64,000 bases of DNA from the NCBI GenBank assembly GCA_020091685.1, contig CM034601.1, positions 7,276,429 through 7,340,428 on the forward strand, written 5' to 3'. The translations under genes and the position numbers were made by a program. This DNA is from Lutjanus erythropterus (Eukaryota; Chordata; Actinopteri; Lutjaniformes; Lutjanidae). The notes below the pieces were generated by a model that worked only from the letters and a program-made list of their open reading frames with translations, made no database searches and was not told the origin of the DNA. Shown here piece after piece: positions 35,010-45,900 of the stretch; position 1 is the stretch's first letter, and each line of letters starts with the position of its first letter.

Positions 35010-35741
35010 ATGAAGAAAAGTGCTCTCAGGTTTCTCATCCTCGCTGCTCTCTTTGAGGTGGCTCTCTGCATCATCTTCAAGGAAAATGTTTACATTTACG
35101 GATGGGGGACTTGGTCAGAGGCCAGAGAATACTGTAGAAGGTATTACACTGATCTGTCTTCAGTCAGCAACCAAGAGGAAGATGAAGAACTCCTCAGAAT
35201 GGTGGACTACAGGGATCGTAGGATCTGGATCGGTCTGCACCAAGACGACTCTGGTACATGGAGGTGGTCTGACGGGAAAAATGCATCGTTCTTCAACTGG
35301 TCAGGACAAAACAACACCGGTCACAGATGTGTTGCAAAAAATCCAAAGGGCTGGCACCAACTGGACTGTGAGAATGAATACACGTTCTTCTGTTTTAAAA
35401 GCAGCCTGGATCTGGTGAAGGAAAACGTGACATGGGAGGAGGCGATGGAGCAGTGTCGCCTCCGGCACACCGACCTGATCAGCCTGCCGTCTGAATCTGC
35501 TCTGGTTAAAACCCAGCAGGTTGTCTGGGGAGCCCAGACGAAGCGCCTGTGGATCGGCCTGCGCTACCTGGCTGGCAGCTGGCTGTGGGTGAACGGGGAC
35601 AACATGGAGTACCAGGCCTGGGGTCAAAGGAAGACGCCACAGTGCCCTGCCTCGAGACGCCGCTGCGGGGCGCTCTCACTGAAGGGGAAGTACTGGAACA
35701 GCTGGGACTGTGCAGACAAACTCAACTTTGTCTGCTATTAA
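35010..35741 (+). CDS. Secreted protein with two C-type lectin-like domains, intronless
   Basis: One uninterrupted reading frame of 243 residues. Residues 1-20 are a signal peptide with a hydrophobic core (LRFLILAALFEVAL) and no further membrane segment follows. C-type lectin-like domain 1 spans about residues 24-129 (WSEAREYC, WIGLHQD, Cys 42/107/120/128). Domain 2 spans about 135-243 (WEEAMEQC, WIGLRYL, Cys 149/219/234/242 plus an extra Cys 212). Neither has the EPN or QPD triplet that binds sugar with calcium, and the WND motif is absent in domain 1 and altered to WNSWDC in domain 2. Calcium-dependent sugar binding is therefore doubtful. Four N-glycosylation sequons are visible (NAS, NWS, NNT, NVT). 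It resembles the large teleost set of short two-domain lectin-like proteins. The lack of introns suggests a retrocopy or an intronless subfamily. The specific orthologue is not recognised. Confidence 0.88.
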   Translation: MKKSALRFLILAALFEVALCIIFKENVYIYGWGTWSEAREYCRRYYTDLSSVSNQEEDEELLRMVDYRDRRIWIGLHQDDSGTWRWSDGKNASFFNWSGQNNTGHRCVAKNPKGWHQLDCENEYTFFCFKSSLDLVKENVTWEEAMEQCRLRHTDLISLPSESALVKTQQVVWGAQTKRLWIGLRYLAGSWLWVNGDNMEYQAWGQRKTPQCPASRRRCGALSLKGKYWNSWDCADKLNFVCY

Positions 35742-35864
35742 AATACATGAGTACGTCTTGATTTTTCATGACGCCTGATCATGTAGGTATATGATCATAT
35801 ATCAAAGAAGATATGCAGGTTTTATTTGCTACATAATAGAGAATTTGCTAGCATTCGCCTCTTG

Positions 35865-35870
35865 ATTAAA
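35865..35870 (+). terminator. Possible ATTAAA polyadenylation signal of the lectin gene
   Basis: An ATTAAA variant lies about 125 bases past the lectin stop codon. No AATAAA is nearer. Only a position-based suggestion. Confidence 0.3.
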
Positions 35871-35924
35871 AAGTTATTAAGATAGTATAATTAAGTAAGT
35901 AAGAGCCTTCCATTGGATAATTAC

Positions 35925-36524
35925 TGCAGTGATTAATATGTTTCTGCTGGCAACAAGTTATTTAACCCTAACTGATGCAGTGAGCAGCTTCTCATTTCTT
36001 AAACAACCATGTCAGAAGACATATCCTGTGGTCCTGGAAAAGATCTTCCTCTGTTTCAGAAGGGTCAAATTATTGTCCTGCATCAAGCAAAGAAAGCTTG
36101 ATGAAACTACTAAAACTGTGTTAAAAACTGTCCAACACATTATTAAAACCGGGAAGTGGTGAAGCATCATCTTCCAGGAAGAAATGTGGTTGGAAAACAA
36201 AAAATCTTGAATGATTGTGATTGGGATTCATCAGACTTAAATTGTGACAGAGTGGTTCGGGGAGCGTCACACATGGATCAGCCGCCACAGAGAATCTGAG
36301 AGTCTTTGGGATGTGCTGGAGAAGACTTTACGCTGCGGTCCGACTCTTCCATCATCAATGCAAGATCTTGGCAAAAAATTAATGCAATTCTTAACAGAAA
36401 TAAATGTGACATTGCATAAGCTTATCAAAATGATGCCATGGGGAATGCATGCTGTAATCAAAGCCAAAGGCGGTCCAATCAAATATTGGAGTGTGTGACT
36501 TTTTTTTTTGGCCACGCAGTATAT
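35925..36524 (+). mobile_element. Internally deleted Tc1-like transposon copy
   Basis: The left part (35925-36230) matches the 5' untranslated part and first transposase codons of the abundant teleost Tc1 family, recognisable from the CAACAAGTTATTTAACCCTA block and a broken frame for the DNA-binding domain. At about 36225 it jumps to the 3' part of the transposase gene. An open frame 36244-36498 encodes the C-terminal tail (block ESLWDVLEKTLRCGP), including the last acidic DDE residue region. The right end finishes with the GTGTGTGAC / TGGCCACGCAGT terminal repeat at about 36480-36522. No matching left terminal repeat is visible. It is dead and non-autonomous. Confidence 0.85.
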
Positions 36525-36595
36525 TTCTCTGTCCAACCTGACCAACCAAATTTACTTTTAGTTATTTATTGATAGTTAATAAATGTCTAAATGTA

Positions 36596-36850
36596 TAGAA
36601 CCTCAATTCCATAAAAAAAAGTTTGGGACAATGTGTAAAACATAATTAAAAACAGAATGTTAATCCTTTTCTACCTATTATCAATTTAATATAGTACAAA
36701 GATAGGATATATAATATTATATTTAATATTAGTAACCTTTGTTTTTTGTAAATATACTTTGATGTAACATATTCCAAAAAAGTTTGGACAGTGGCATGTT
36801 TACCACTGTGATATATCAGCTTTTCCTTTAACAACACTCACTTTGACAAC
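36596..36850. repeat. Interspersed DNA-repeat fragment
   Basis: Two stretches reading ATTCCA.AAAAAAGTTTGG (about 36607-36627 and 36770-36787) flank an AT-rich core with ATAGTACAAAGA. This layout recalls a widespread teleost repeat with AAAAAAGTTGGGACA ends. The copy is diverged and truncated. Confidence 0.4.
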
Positions 36851-36939
36851 CTCAGAGCAGAAAAAGACTCGTGGACTCCTTGTTACTGCCCTGTTGACAA
36901 GGTTGGGAAGCATAGTAATGTAATGTCTCATCCTTCTTT

Positions 36940-37045
36940 TTTAGTTTCCTTGTTTTTAATGAGTGCTGTTCTTATTTTATTGTGTCAAGGTCTTTCACAT
37001 TTTATTTGTATTAAAAGTGCTATACAAATAAAGTCTGATTGATTA
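36940..37045 (+). mobile_element. LINE-like 3' tail
   Basis: The stretch ends in GTGCTATACAAATAAAGTC followed by short TGATT repeats. This is the characteristic 3' end of non-LTR retrotransposons and their derived SINEs in teleosts. No coding part is left. Confidence 0.55.
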
Positions 37046-37494
37046 ATTGTGGTATATATGATCTATTTGCATCTGAGATTTCATATTACTATAATTTTAT
37101 GAAAAATCGTAAAATACATTTTTGGTGGTCAGTCATTCATATTTACCCAACTGGAGATTAGGTTATGGCAGGGGGGTTTCAAAGACTGTGGACGTCCCCT
37201 CAGACAAAACTTAAAAAAAAGGGGGCTCCCATACTTTATGTGCTTAGTTTCGCTCAATTCCTATGGGATCATGATTGTGTTATTTGACCCCACAGATACT
37301 CAACGAGCCTGATATTACTGTTTTATTGTCAGAAGGCATTCGTTATTTCCTGACTCTTTCTTCTTAACTAAATCACATACATTTAGGCTGTTATATGATC
37401 CCAATTTGATCATGTTCACCTCACTGAGCCTTCCTTGGAGCCCCCGTTGTGCCTGTCAGGCCTATCACAGGGCGAAAAACCCACCACTCTTAGT

Positions 37495-37589
37495 CCGTGT
37501 AAACCACGCCCACCGGAAACACGCAACGTTTCCCCGGGAAAGCTCAGTTTCAGTGGTGAGTTCATTTAACTGAGGCTGCTCAAGTGTCG
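37495..37589 (+). promoter_or_regulatory. lrwd1: lrwd1 promoter and probable non-coding first exon
   Basis: A GC-richer block contains CCACGCCCACC, an ETS-type CCGGAAA (about 37512-37518) and the dyad TTTCCCCGGGAAA (about 37530-37542), E2F-like. A strong donor (GTAAGT) sits at 37590. The first coding exon has an acceptor three bases before its ATG (TTTTTACAG ending 39959), which demands an upstream non-coding exon, and this block is the best candidate. The start site and the exon's 5' limit are inferred. Confidence 0.5.
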
Positions 37590-39959
37590 GTAAGTAACTT
37601 TATCCACAAATACTAACAAATTCATAACTCCTAATGTTTGCTTATGGAAGATAAACGTTTTATTTTACTTATAAAGGTTTTATTGTCTTTATTTTTTAAC
37701 TTCGTAGCGATGAAACACAAAGAAAAAGGCAGCGTGTGTTTTCAACGTGGCGAGCTAAACTCTGTTGTTGCTAAGTCGATCAAGAATGATAGTTAGATTT
37801 CATCAACAAATACATCAGGATTTAACTGAACAACAGGAATTTTAAAGAAAAGATAACTGAAAAAAGCTCACATGGTTCGAGGTATAAAACCTGCAGCTGA
37901 AGCTGATTTATGAGCGTTGTTGTGTTATTTTGTCTTCTTCGTGCAAACTTTCTTATGTACAGCCACTGTGAACGTGTGTTTTTATTACAAGAAACCTTTC
38001 AGCCATTTAACAGATTTAATAACATAAAATCTGTAAGGAAATCCTGCATCCTGGGCAAACAATGAAATGTAGCACAACAACAACAAAGGAAAGAATCAAA
38101 TGCAATATATCACACATACAAACAGGGAAATAAAAACTTTATTGAAGTATAATGTCTAATTGGACTTTTTTAGGATAAAAGAAGACTGACAGATCAGTTA
38201 TTCTATATAAGACAGATTTCTTTTTAACATTTTTACTGAAGCAAAATAGTCATTTTACGTAAGCAAACTCACCTGAGGAAAACAGACAAAGAAACAAACA
38301 AAGTACTTCCTCCCACACCCCCATCCAAGATCCTGGTATTGTAGAAGTTTCTCCTTCGTTCACAATTGGATGATAAAAATAACAATTGCTGAGGCAGTGC
38401 AATGATGTCAGCATGACCAAAAAAGATCCCCATATTTTTTCACTGGAAATAGAAAGATATTAACCTGTATTTGTAAATGTTTGGTTGAGCTTAATACAGT
38501 CTGGGACGTTTAAAGAATATTTATCTCAAGTTTTTTTATTGTAGCTTGGCAAGTTACTTTTTTTTTTTTTAGAATGGTGTGAATTAAAGAAGTCAAACTG
38601 TTTGTTGTGTACAAGGGAGTTTTCTTTTGAAGCAAAGGCTGCATATTGCAATGCTGTGTTGTTAAAAGTCTGGTAATTCCCAGTCCAGGTGAGGAATGGC
38701 TGGAGGGAACTTACTTCTGCAAATGCAAACGTAGTGTCAGCTATTTTGAAAAGTAGAAAATACGATTTTGCCCACATATTTGTGATTCAGTGGATTATAA
38801 ACACACAAATGTGATTACAAATTGTTGTGAAGCTGATTCCAACGATCCTGCTAACCTGAGCAGAAAGCCTTAACTCCTCATGCTGTGACTGAATATGCGA
38901 AAGCCAATAAGCAAATGAGCAGAGAATTTAAAGTCCATTAATGCAAACTTGACCGAAACCACAGAAACAAAGAGACTAAACCTGGATAACAGTAATTCAA
39001 ATGAGCACATTTAAAACTGAACTGGTGTTGCTTAGGGCCCAATCGATACTGGATGGTACTGGTAGTAAAAAAAAAAAAGAAGATCCATGTATTGGCTGAA
39101 ATTCTGTACACAGAATTAGGCATGGGTGATACAGCTGCAATAGTATAGTTTCATATTGATTGATATCGATAATTATTGATAGTGTAGGTTGTGACTGATG
39201 ACGTACAGTAGTGTACTCCAGGGGGTGGGTGGTTTGAGTTTGTTGTACCATCGCTGGGTGACAGACAAAATAAAATATCACAGTAATTTTGACCAGTATT
39301 GTGACATACAGCCTTTAAAACCAGGAAAAGATGAATGTGCAAAAGATCATATCTAGTCTCATACGATATATCGATGTATTGCCCAGCCCTACACAGAATA
39401 AATATATAGAATATATACATAAACACACATTATTTTGAAATAATCCCTCAAAGGTGGTTAAGACTTGTGACAAAGCATATTTTACATTTTAACAACAAAC
39501 TTTATGATAAATAAAGATAAAAATGATACGGGGGGACTGAAACAGTAAACTTTAACTGTTAATTCTAATAATTCATTCTAATAATTATAAATAACTATAA
39601 ATAAAATCACAAACAGAACAAAACACATGTATATATTAAACCCAAATCACGAAAAAGAGCTTAAAAAATGTGGCAACAAATAAAAATGGCATGTTCTGTT
39701 AAAAAAAATATTGGATAACATAGCATAGCTGATGTAGTAGTTGGTCAATCACACCTCACATTAAATTAAGCGCTTGCAGTGATTGGCTGCGAGAAAAAAA
39801 ACATACAAATAGAATTTTTTCTAAATCTGGGTGCAAAAAGGGTCAGTTGAAGGTCTCGTTTGACTGGAGAGTTATTCTGATTGATATTTGATACATATCC
39901 TGCCATATTTGCCTCAACCATGTGCTCATGTTCTTTCACGTTTGCGATCCTTTTTACAG
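37590..39959 (+). other. First intron of lrwd1 (5' leader intron)
   Basis: AT-rich, with no supported coding exon. It holds the repeat at 39118-39390. An AATAAAG on the minus strand near 38135 has no associated gene that I can see. Confidence 0.45.
39118..39390 (-). repeat. Interspersed repeat ending GCCCAGCCCT
   Basis: Read on minus it starts AGGGCTGGGCAATACATCGA, continues with TTCCTGGTTTTAAAGGCTGT and ends GCATATCGATATCAAT-like sequence before CACCCATGCC. A fragment of the same family is at about 2205-2290. Confidence 0.6.
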
Positions 39960-39962
39960 ATA

Positions 39963-42900
39963 ATGGAGAAAATAACTGAGAAACTTTTACTGGAGAAAGG
40001 CTCTCCAAAAACCAACAAACTGGAGCAAATCAAGACACTGAAGTAAGCATGTTTTTTTTCTCTTTGTTCTGTAAGTGTCAGCTTGTAGTTGACATTTTAA
40101 TGTGCAGTATTTGATAGTGATGACCTGTAATATGTGCAGCAAGAAGCACTGTTTTAATTCAAGACCCAAACGTTCTTTTTTTAAAAAGATTCTCTGCCTT
40201 TTTTAGGTTTATATCGATTTTTGGAGTACAATATTGGAAGTAGTTTTAAACTGAAGTTCTGTATAGACGTCTCTCAGGTTTAATAACCATATTTCTGTGT
40301 TATTTCTGCCCTTCAGTCTATCTAAAATGGGGCTGAAGCACCAGGACCTGCCCGTCAAGCTGCTGTCTCGTCTCCGGTCCCTGGAGCGGTGGGATCTGTC
40401 CGGGAACAGACTGCAGGAGATGCCCAAGAACCTGGAGCTGCCTGCGCTCCGATACCTCGATCTCAGCGACAACCAGATGGAGGATGTGACCACTCTGGAG
40501 TCTCTGAGCGGCCTGGAGGAGCTCAAGATGGAGGACAACCTTTATATCACTGTGAGGACGCGGCTAATGGCTTTATATCTGCTTTACAGCTCAGCGTTAC
40601 TTTCCTTAAGTTCCTGTGTTTGATTAAACCAGCCGTTGTGTGTGTGGCATAGTTTGCATATTCTTGCTGTGTCTATGGATTTCCTCCCACAGTTCAAAGA
40701 CTTCAAAGAAAGCAGATTATGTGAACTGGGCTCTGTAAATTGCCCATTGGCGTGAATGTGCGTGTGAATGATTGTCTGTTAGCCACTAGATCTCCATCTC
40801 TTGCCAAATGTGAATTCAGGGAGACTTCAGCTTTCAACATCCTGCACAGGATAAGTGATTATTATAAAAGCATGACCTGATATTGATTCATAAAATCACA
40901 AAATCGATCTTTCAGTATATGTCTCTGCTCTTGTGGATGTGTGGCTTCTGAATAACATCTAAAAATAAAGAATTCACAACATAAATATTGCACAGGGGAA
41001 TGACAATACACCTGACTGAAATACTGACAAATCAGATAACTGCAACTACATTTCAGTTGTAAAAGCTTTGGTAAAATTTGGAAGAGTTTAAACAACATTA
41101 AACAGCGGGAAACTTGCACACAAATACGAGCCTTCTCTGTTACATAAAAAAATCTGAAGAATTAGTTCCTGCTTCCTGGAAAACAATGTCTCAATTAATT
41201 TTCGCTGTGAATTAGAAAAAGGTTGGAGAGCCGCCCGGCATCCTTTCACGGGCCAGATTTGGCCTTCCATTACCGTTTCATCATGTATTTTCCAGGAGTC
41301 CTTTCAGAATAAAATGACACCCGATGGAAGTTTAGAGTTGATTGTAATGTTGCTTGTCTTCCTCAGGTGAGTGATAATCACAAGTTGATGGTGTTGTTGC
41401 CCAATCTGAAGATTTACAACGGTAAAGACATCAGTTCTTCTGCCAACCACTTGCGCTTCGTCTACGTTGAGAACCTGAGGACCAGGGTATGAAAGTGACT
41501 GCTTATTTTCCCTCATTTTATGATATTGAGAGTGTCAGTAATCCAGTATTATGTGTTATGTAGGCAAATGATGTTTACAATGTCTCTGTAGTGTTTGAAG
41601 TGAAATACTTCTGCACACGTTGCAGGACAGCACCGCTGTTTCTCTTGTCCGCATACAAGCTGTCTTTGGTTGTTTTAGGTAATTGCAATTTGGGAGAAGA
41701 GCTTCAGTCTGCCGGATCCCGTCACAGCAGAGAAAATGTCCACCCTGGAGACAGACTTTGTCAGCAGTGCCCGTCAACAGGTCAAATTTGGACCCAGTTC
41801 GGTCAGTGACTTCACCAAATGGAAGGTAAGTTCAGGACAAGTGAGACATTCTGACCTCTTTTTTTGTTTTGCCGTGCGTCATTTTTAGTAACTGCTTCTT
41901 TGTCTGCTTTGGTTCTCAGGTGGAGCTTATCGCTAAGGAATATCTGCGTTCCCTGATAGAACCAAAGGAAGAACCAGAGAGCAAAGAGACTCCTGACACT
42001 AAAGAGAACTGTGTAAGATCTTGAAGGATGAACTGCTTTAACGTGCTGTCCTTACCAAAATGGCTTGGCTGAAAAATTCAGGATGTTGTGTAATTGAAAA
42101 CTCACAATACATGTTTGCTTTTTTCAGGATGTCTCAACTCCTACTAAGAGGAAACAACCTGAACCAGTAACAAACAGCAGCATCAACCTGACGCCTCTAA
42201 ACAAGAAATTGCGCACAGATCTCCCAGCCTCCCCAGTCGAAGGCAGTCCCCGCAAATCCAGTGTCCGCCTCAAAGCTCAGACACTCACCGAGACCAGCAC
42301 CGTCAGGATGAGCCCCCGCAAGACAGCTCAGCCACCCTCCACCCCCACCAGAGGACAGGCGACGGCAGAGACGCCCAGGAAAGGTGCTAAAGTGCAACAA
42401 ACCAAAGAGGACGGAGCTCAGATTAAACGGAAGGAAGACCTCAGCAAAAAAGGGCTGCAGAGAGATGCTGACAGGCTGCTCACGATCAAGAGCTGCGGCA
42501 AAACACAGGTAATGTTAAGACAGCTTTTACAAACTTGTTTGCAATCAACAAGCTCACTGCTAAAAGCCACTACATCCTACAGACTGGTCCTTTAAGATTG
42601 TAGTACCATACAAGCAATTTTTGTGGAGCTCCAAGAACTGAAATAATGTTTTGTAAAAAGGCTGGAAGCAATCTGGAATTGGTTACACATTGGTGTCCAC
42701 TTCTAAAGATATCTCTATTAGCCAAATTCCCATGAAACCTGCTGTGAATAATCACAGAACCATGAGGATAAATTTGAACGAAAATGAAAAATGAAATGAG
42801 TTAGCATAATTCCACCTCCAGTTTCCTCATGTTGAATCAGGGTTTTTGGTTAGATGTCTGAAATAAGGTCTGAGGTCACCACAAGCTTGAGAGATTTTCA

Positions 42901-45900
42901 CATGACATAACATACGAAAATAAACGCCCAACCTAGTGAACTTTGAAGCTGGTTTGTGGTTGCTAACAAATACTAACAAACGGCCAAATGAGTCTACAGA
43001 GGTTGTGGAGGACATTAAAATAAAATCAGTAATTTGTCTGAGCAAATACCAACATTTTTGATCGGTCTAAAGCATCCCGAGCACAACAAAATAATGAGAA
43101 AATAAGGAAATACAGTCACAGAGCAGGGTCTCTGCAGATATGGATGCCACCAAACACTTCTAGTGGGTCATAAGTAGATACTGCAGCTGCTCTTACAAAG
43201 TATGTGCTCTTGTATGCAGTATGCATACAACTGGGACATACAGGGACATTTAAATTTTCATCTAGCACCATCAACAGGTCAAAGTTTTGTCCAGTACTTT
43301 GCTCATGACCAAATACCTGCAAAACTAATAGCAGCCTCATGTGCCTCAGCCAGTTTTAGGATGCTAACATGCTAAATTGAAACGGTGAACATGGAATTTC
43401 AAAGCTCGGCTGCATCTCAGTGCAGCCTCATAGAGCCACTAACTGTGGACTGATATTAGTTGTAAGTGGTGTTGAGTTTTTTTTTCTTCAGCTTTATATC
43501 TGTAAAGGAATATTAAATACCCAGCTTTTTATTGTTAGTCTCACTGTCGGTACTCTGCCATCTCCCTCACTCCATGTTCCTCTTTGTCCGTGTTTCCTTC
43601 CTCCAGCAGCCGGTGCATCTGAAGCCTCTCCATGTCCTCCAGTGTCACAGTAAACAGGACAGCTCAGAGGACTTCTCCACTCAGCTGTGGGCCTGTGCTT
43701 TCCAGCCAATACCAGATTCCAACGGTACCGTACAACAAATGTAGAAAAAAAAAACAGTTCCCTCACATTTATCAAGGCTTTCCCAAGAAATCTTAAATGA
43801 TCAAGATTAAAGGATTTAAATATGTAATAATGCACTTCAGAATCTTTCCTGTACTCATGTTCATCAGAGAAAAATACAAATAAACAGAATCTCTTTTCCT
43901 GTATGAACAGGCGCTGGTGGAGAAAGCCGTTTGGTCGCTACCTGTGGCGGAGACTCTCTCTGTGTGATTGACTGTGAAACTGGGATGGTGATGAAGAAGT
44001 ACAAAGTTCCCGGCGAGGTTTGCTCCATTTATTCTCTGAGTCTACAATAACACGATTCTAAAGGGCAGAATTCTGCATTTGCGTGCTCACACATTTTTGC
44101 AGTTAATTATATTTTTCATCCTACTGATGCTTGTGAATGAAATCTGAACACTGTCGCTGCACCAGAGAAAACAAAAACAAAATATCAACATTGCAAAAAA
44201 AGTAATTACAAGGAAATGTCTCCTTATTCTTGTCTTTTGTCGTGTGCTTTTGTGTTTTATGCTTTGTTTCACTCAATTCTTGAATGTCTATGGGATCATA
44301 GTTATTTTTAGGGCTGCAGCTAACAAAAAAAATCATTATCAATTAATCTGTTGATTATTTTTTCTCAGTTAGGTCCATTCAATGTCAGAAAATGGTGAAA
44401 AATACTGATTATTGCTTCTCAAAGCAAAGGTGCATCCTCAGATTTCTTAAGATATTCACTGTCACAGAGGAATAAAGAAACCAGAAAAAATTCACAATTA
44501 AGAAGCTGAAATTGGAGAATTTGGATATTTTTTTCTATAAAAATGACTAAATGATTCATCGATGAGCAAAATAGCTGGTAATTAATTTAATAGTTGACTT
44601 TAAGTCAGTTTGCATGCAGTCAAATCAGTTTAAGCATGCACACTGAACATGGCCCGCAAAACAGGAAACCAACCTAACCCTGACTGTCAGTATTGATTTT
44701 GTGGCAAGTTGTGATAAATCTGATGGCACAGCCTACATGACCTGATGTTGCACAGATAAAATGGAGTATTTGTATCCTAATATTGATGTTTAATGTCGCT
44801 TGTGTCTCGTCGTTCCTCCCAACAGGAGTTCTTCTCCCTGGCCTGGTCCACGGTGTTGATGTCGAGGGGAGGAAAGGCCTCAGCTCAGCACTGCAGCATT
44901 CTGGCGGCGGGCGGGAAGAGAGGACTGGTCAAACTGATCCACCCCAGAAACAACGTGGCCTACGGGGAGTTCAGAGCCAGCCGCAAGTCGCTGTCTGTCC
45001 TCCGCTTCAACCAAAACCAGGGAAGCTTCCTCTTCAGTGAGTCACGGTTACTTCTTACTGATGATCAGCCAATGAGCTCTGATTGTTTGACAGCCTCCTG
45101 TTTTAAAAGGTCCAACATCGGACAGATTAGAAGACAATTCACCTTCATTACGTCTTGAGCCTTTTGTCATAGTTGTGCTCATAATTTCTGTCAGTAATTT
45201 TTTTTTAGCCTGAACTTATTTGGAAGAAAAACTAATGTGTCAGCAAAAGTATTCCCCTCAGTTGTCAACATTCACCACAGTTTACAGAACTTCTGGTTCA
45301 ACTTTGACTTTGCACTGTTGCCTGGATTTTAGGTGTGCTCACTTTCAGTTTTACCTTCAGATAAAGGTTAATGTATTTGAAGGTTAAACTGGTGAATTAC
45401 AATTAATGAGAGGGACAAATTTCAATATTGAAGGAGAGGTGAACCACTATTTCTCAATGCAAAATGTATGTTAAAGGCTCATCATTTAATGTAGTTTATG
45501 ATAATCATGTCCTCACACATTGAGGATTGCAGACAAATGCAGTAGTGTTTTTGAGGTTGTTTTTTTCAGTAGAACTTCACTGCTCTCATTTTAATCAAAC
45601 TAAAATTAACGTATCTCTTGCAGCTGGATCGTATGATAAGAAGATAGTGATGTGGGACATCGGTGGAGTGGACAGCCAGTACAACTACAAAGTTGTGTGA
45701 GTATTTCTGCTTTTATGCATCTTTAATAGTTTTTGAGAGCTAGAATCTGAGGACTGTCCCTTTTTAAAATGATGATTTTAACATAACAGAAAAAGCACAA
45801 TCCATGTCACTCACCTTGTGATGTGCAGTTTTGCCCTTTTTCAACTGCATTTTTACACTTTTGTCATTATTATTTGTTTATGATTTTATCAGCAGTTACT

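Noticed and set aside
38120..39123. Possible minus-strand gene, because AATAAAG occurs on minus near 38135
   Set aside because: No reading frame, splice pattern or recognisable protein accompanies it; the frames upstream fall in AT-rich and repeat sequence.
42197..42400. Minus-strand Gly/Ser-rich frame
   Set aside because: Antisense of the lrwd1 linker exon.
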